Source: Paraktedonobacter carboxidivorans
Lineage (GTDB): Bacteria; Chloroflexota; Ktedonobacteria; Ktedonobacterales; Ktedonobacteraceae
DNA: 64,000 bases
Assembly (NCBI GenBank): GCA_041156125.1
Contig: JBEVTI010000012.1
Coordinates: 79,267-143,266, forward strand
Reading direction: 5' to 3'
Both the position numbers and the translations under genes were made by a program. Below, in pieces: positions 62,789-64,000 of the stretch (position 1 is its first letter; each line of letters starts with the position of its first letter). The notes under the pieces are model-generated. The model worked only from the letters and a program-made list of their open reading frames with translations, searched no databases and was not told the DNA's origin.

Positions 62789-63410
62789 GCTTGCCATATC
62801 TGTATGTTCGGGTCAGGACCGTCACTCGACGCAGAAGCGATAAGGTTATTATGGGGAGAGTTCGATCTTGTCCGGTCGAGGCAATATACTTTCCCGTGTG
62901 TGGCCATGCTAAAGCAAATATCCCGCCTATATGATAGGTGTAGATATAAGTAACTTCATGAAGAGGATTTGATTTAGGTGTAGCTAGTACTGGAGGATGA
63001 ACAGGTAATGTCATCTGAAAGTATTTCAACCCTGCAATACTCCCAATTGTCAAACCTCCTAAGAAGCCCAAGCTACCTATTATTATTTCTCGGCGCAATC
63101 GATTAGGCGGAGGGTGTGGTGGCAAATAAGGTGGAAGAGTGGCTGCCACAGAAATATGTAGCTTTTTTTCAACTTCTTTTGCAATATCTGTAGCAATATT
63201 AAAAAATGCATCATCTTTGTCTGGCCAGAGTGTAACAGGTTTTCCATTTCTAGGAAGTGCTTGTAATTTGCTAAATGGTGTTCCTTGCCAAAGGGTAGGG
63301 CGGATAATAAGAGGAATAACAAGTGCCTCTTTTTGCTCATGGCGTTCCATAGCGTGAGTCATCTCATTGCCGTAACAATACTCAGAATTTGTGAAATCGG
63401 AACTTACTAT
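62789..63410 (-). pseudogene. Truncated TIR-domain/WD40 protein gene
   Basis: The minus strand reads IVSSDFTNSEYCYGNEMTHA, MERHEQKEALVIPLIIRPTL and FSKLQALPRNGKPVTLW, the C-terminal two-thirds of a bacterial TIR domain, then a TM helix (IIIGSLGFLGGLTIGSIAGL) and the start of WD40 blades (GGIFALAWPHTGKYIASTGQ). A frame change follows, with SSDGPDPNIQIWQA in another frame. The TIR start is cut off at ~63410, just before the transposase gene. The WD40 propeller is almost wholly lost. Confidence 0.75.
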
Positions 63411-64000
63411 TGACCTCGCGTAAGAGAGCTAAAGTCAGAGTGCTTTGAGCCGATATCAAGAAGTATGGGAGCAGCAAAGAAAGCCGATTGGCGAGAAGAG
63501 AGGCGCAAACGCGCATGGAACTTGAAAGAGCAGGGATGGAAGCAAAAAGAGATAGCCGTGGCACTGGGAGTCACGGAAGGGGCAGTGAGCCAGTGGATCA
63601 AACGGAGCAGAGACAAGGGAGAAGAAGCCCTCAAAGCCAGTCCTGCACCGGGCGTGCAGCCGCGTTTGAGCGCAGAGCAGAAGGCCCAATTGCCGGCGCT
63701 GCTGGCGAAAGGAGCGCCGGCCTATGGATTTCGTGGGGAAGTCTGGACGGCCTCGCGAGTGGCAAAGGTCATCGAGCAGTGTTTTGGGGTGCATTACTCG
63801 CGCGACCATGCCGGAGCTATCATGCGTAAGATGGGCTGGAGTCCACAAAAGCCGGAGGAGAAGGCCAGCCAACGCGATGAAGAAGCGATTGCGGCTTGGA
63901 AAAGCGAACGCTGGGAAGCCCTAAAAAAAAGCCTTGGAGGAGAAACGGACGATTGTCTGGGTGGATGAGTCAGCGTTTTATCTGCTGCCAATAGCAGTAC
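63411..64000 (+). mobile_element. IS630-type insertion sequence, left part
   Basis: The transposase gene begins at 63465 and runs out of the window. The left border is between the end of TIR homology (63410) and 63465; a TA, the target of this family, occurs at 63421-63422. The terminal inverted repeat cannot be checked because the right end is outside. Confidence 0.65.
63465..64000 (+). CDS. IS630 family transposase, N-terminal part, with +1 frame change at an A8 run
   Basis: Residues 1-150 carry the helix-turn-helix (QGWKQKEIAVALGVTEGAVS, QWIKRSR) and winged-helix (YGFRGEVWTASRVAKVIEQ) of IS630 transposases. The frame ends at 63968, but after the run of eight A at 63924-63931 the +1 frame continues ALEEKRTIVWVDESAFYLLP to the window end, which contains the first Asp of the DDE site. 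Seven A would join the two without a break. This is either an inactivating insertion or slippage-controlled synthesis. Confidence 0.8.

Overview
The window is a G+C-moderate bacterial chromosome segment whose gene content (Gly/Pro-tailed chemoreceptor, WD40 and TIR-WD40 relics, sedolisin-type peptidase, ECF sigma factor with YciI/DGPF partner, PadR/GntR/TetR regulators, many Liv-type and MFS transporters) points to a soil Chloroflexota of the Ktedonobacteria type. That assignment is inference from gene content; there is no rRNA in the window to prove it. I saw no tRNA, rRNA or CRISPR array.

Left part (1-14.4 kb): after the 3' end of a chemoreceptor-like gene comes a long co-oriented catabolic block: a GntR/FadR regulator with its own sigma-70 promoter, a 3-hydroxyisobutyrate-dehydrogenase-like enzyme, E1 alpha, E1 beta and E2 of a 2-oxoacid (acetoin-type) dehydrogenase complex with an unusual M24 peptidase-fold enzyme between them, then a complete Liv-type ABC importer (lipoprotein receptor, two permeases, two ATPases) and an alpha/beta hydrolase. 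It reads as uptake plus hydrolysis plus oxidation of one unidentified compound.

Middle part (14.4-48.5 kb): a secreted serine hydrolase, small unknown genes, a GAF/PucR-type regulator divergent from an NCS1 purine/cytosine-type permease, a TetR regulator, a membrane-anchored S53 peptidase, a two-domain VOC enzyme with a palindromic operator, a second adenylate-kinase-like gene, an L,D-transpeptidase lipoprotein, and a complete dihydroxyacetone-kinase PTS module. This last module has a sigma-54 activator, three palindromic upstream sites, a -24/-12 promoter, dhaK, dhaL, dhaM, HPr and enzyme I, and forms a self-contained phosphorelay. It is followed by a secreted phosphoesterase, an MFS exporter, HtrA, a metallophosphoesterase, a GH16 lipoprotein, a PfkB sugar kinase, small membrane proteins, PadR and a DHA2-type drug exporter with a possible attenuated leader.

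Right part (48.8-64 kb): a striking ABC exporter with two C-terminal FHA domains sits in a region rich in gene relics: a RibD-C fragment, a broken phosphotransferase, a chimera of sugar-binding protein, RbsA and benzoylformate-decarboxylase pieces, a RidA pseudogene, a frameshifted lipoprotein, and a TIR-WD40 gene cut off next to an IS630-type transposase at the window end. Among these lies an ECF42-like operon (SRPBCC, YciI/DGPF, sigma factor) whose sigma gene appears to begin with AUA.

Long, perfectly paired inverted repeats (up to 30 bp stems) lie after many genes and are a recurring feature of the whole window.
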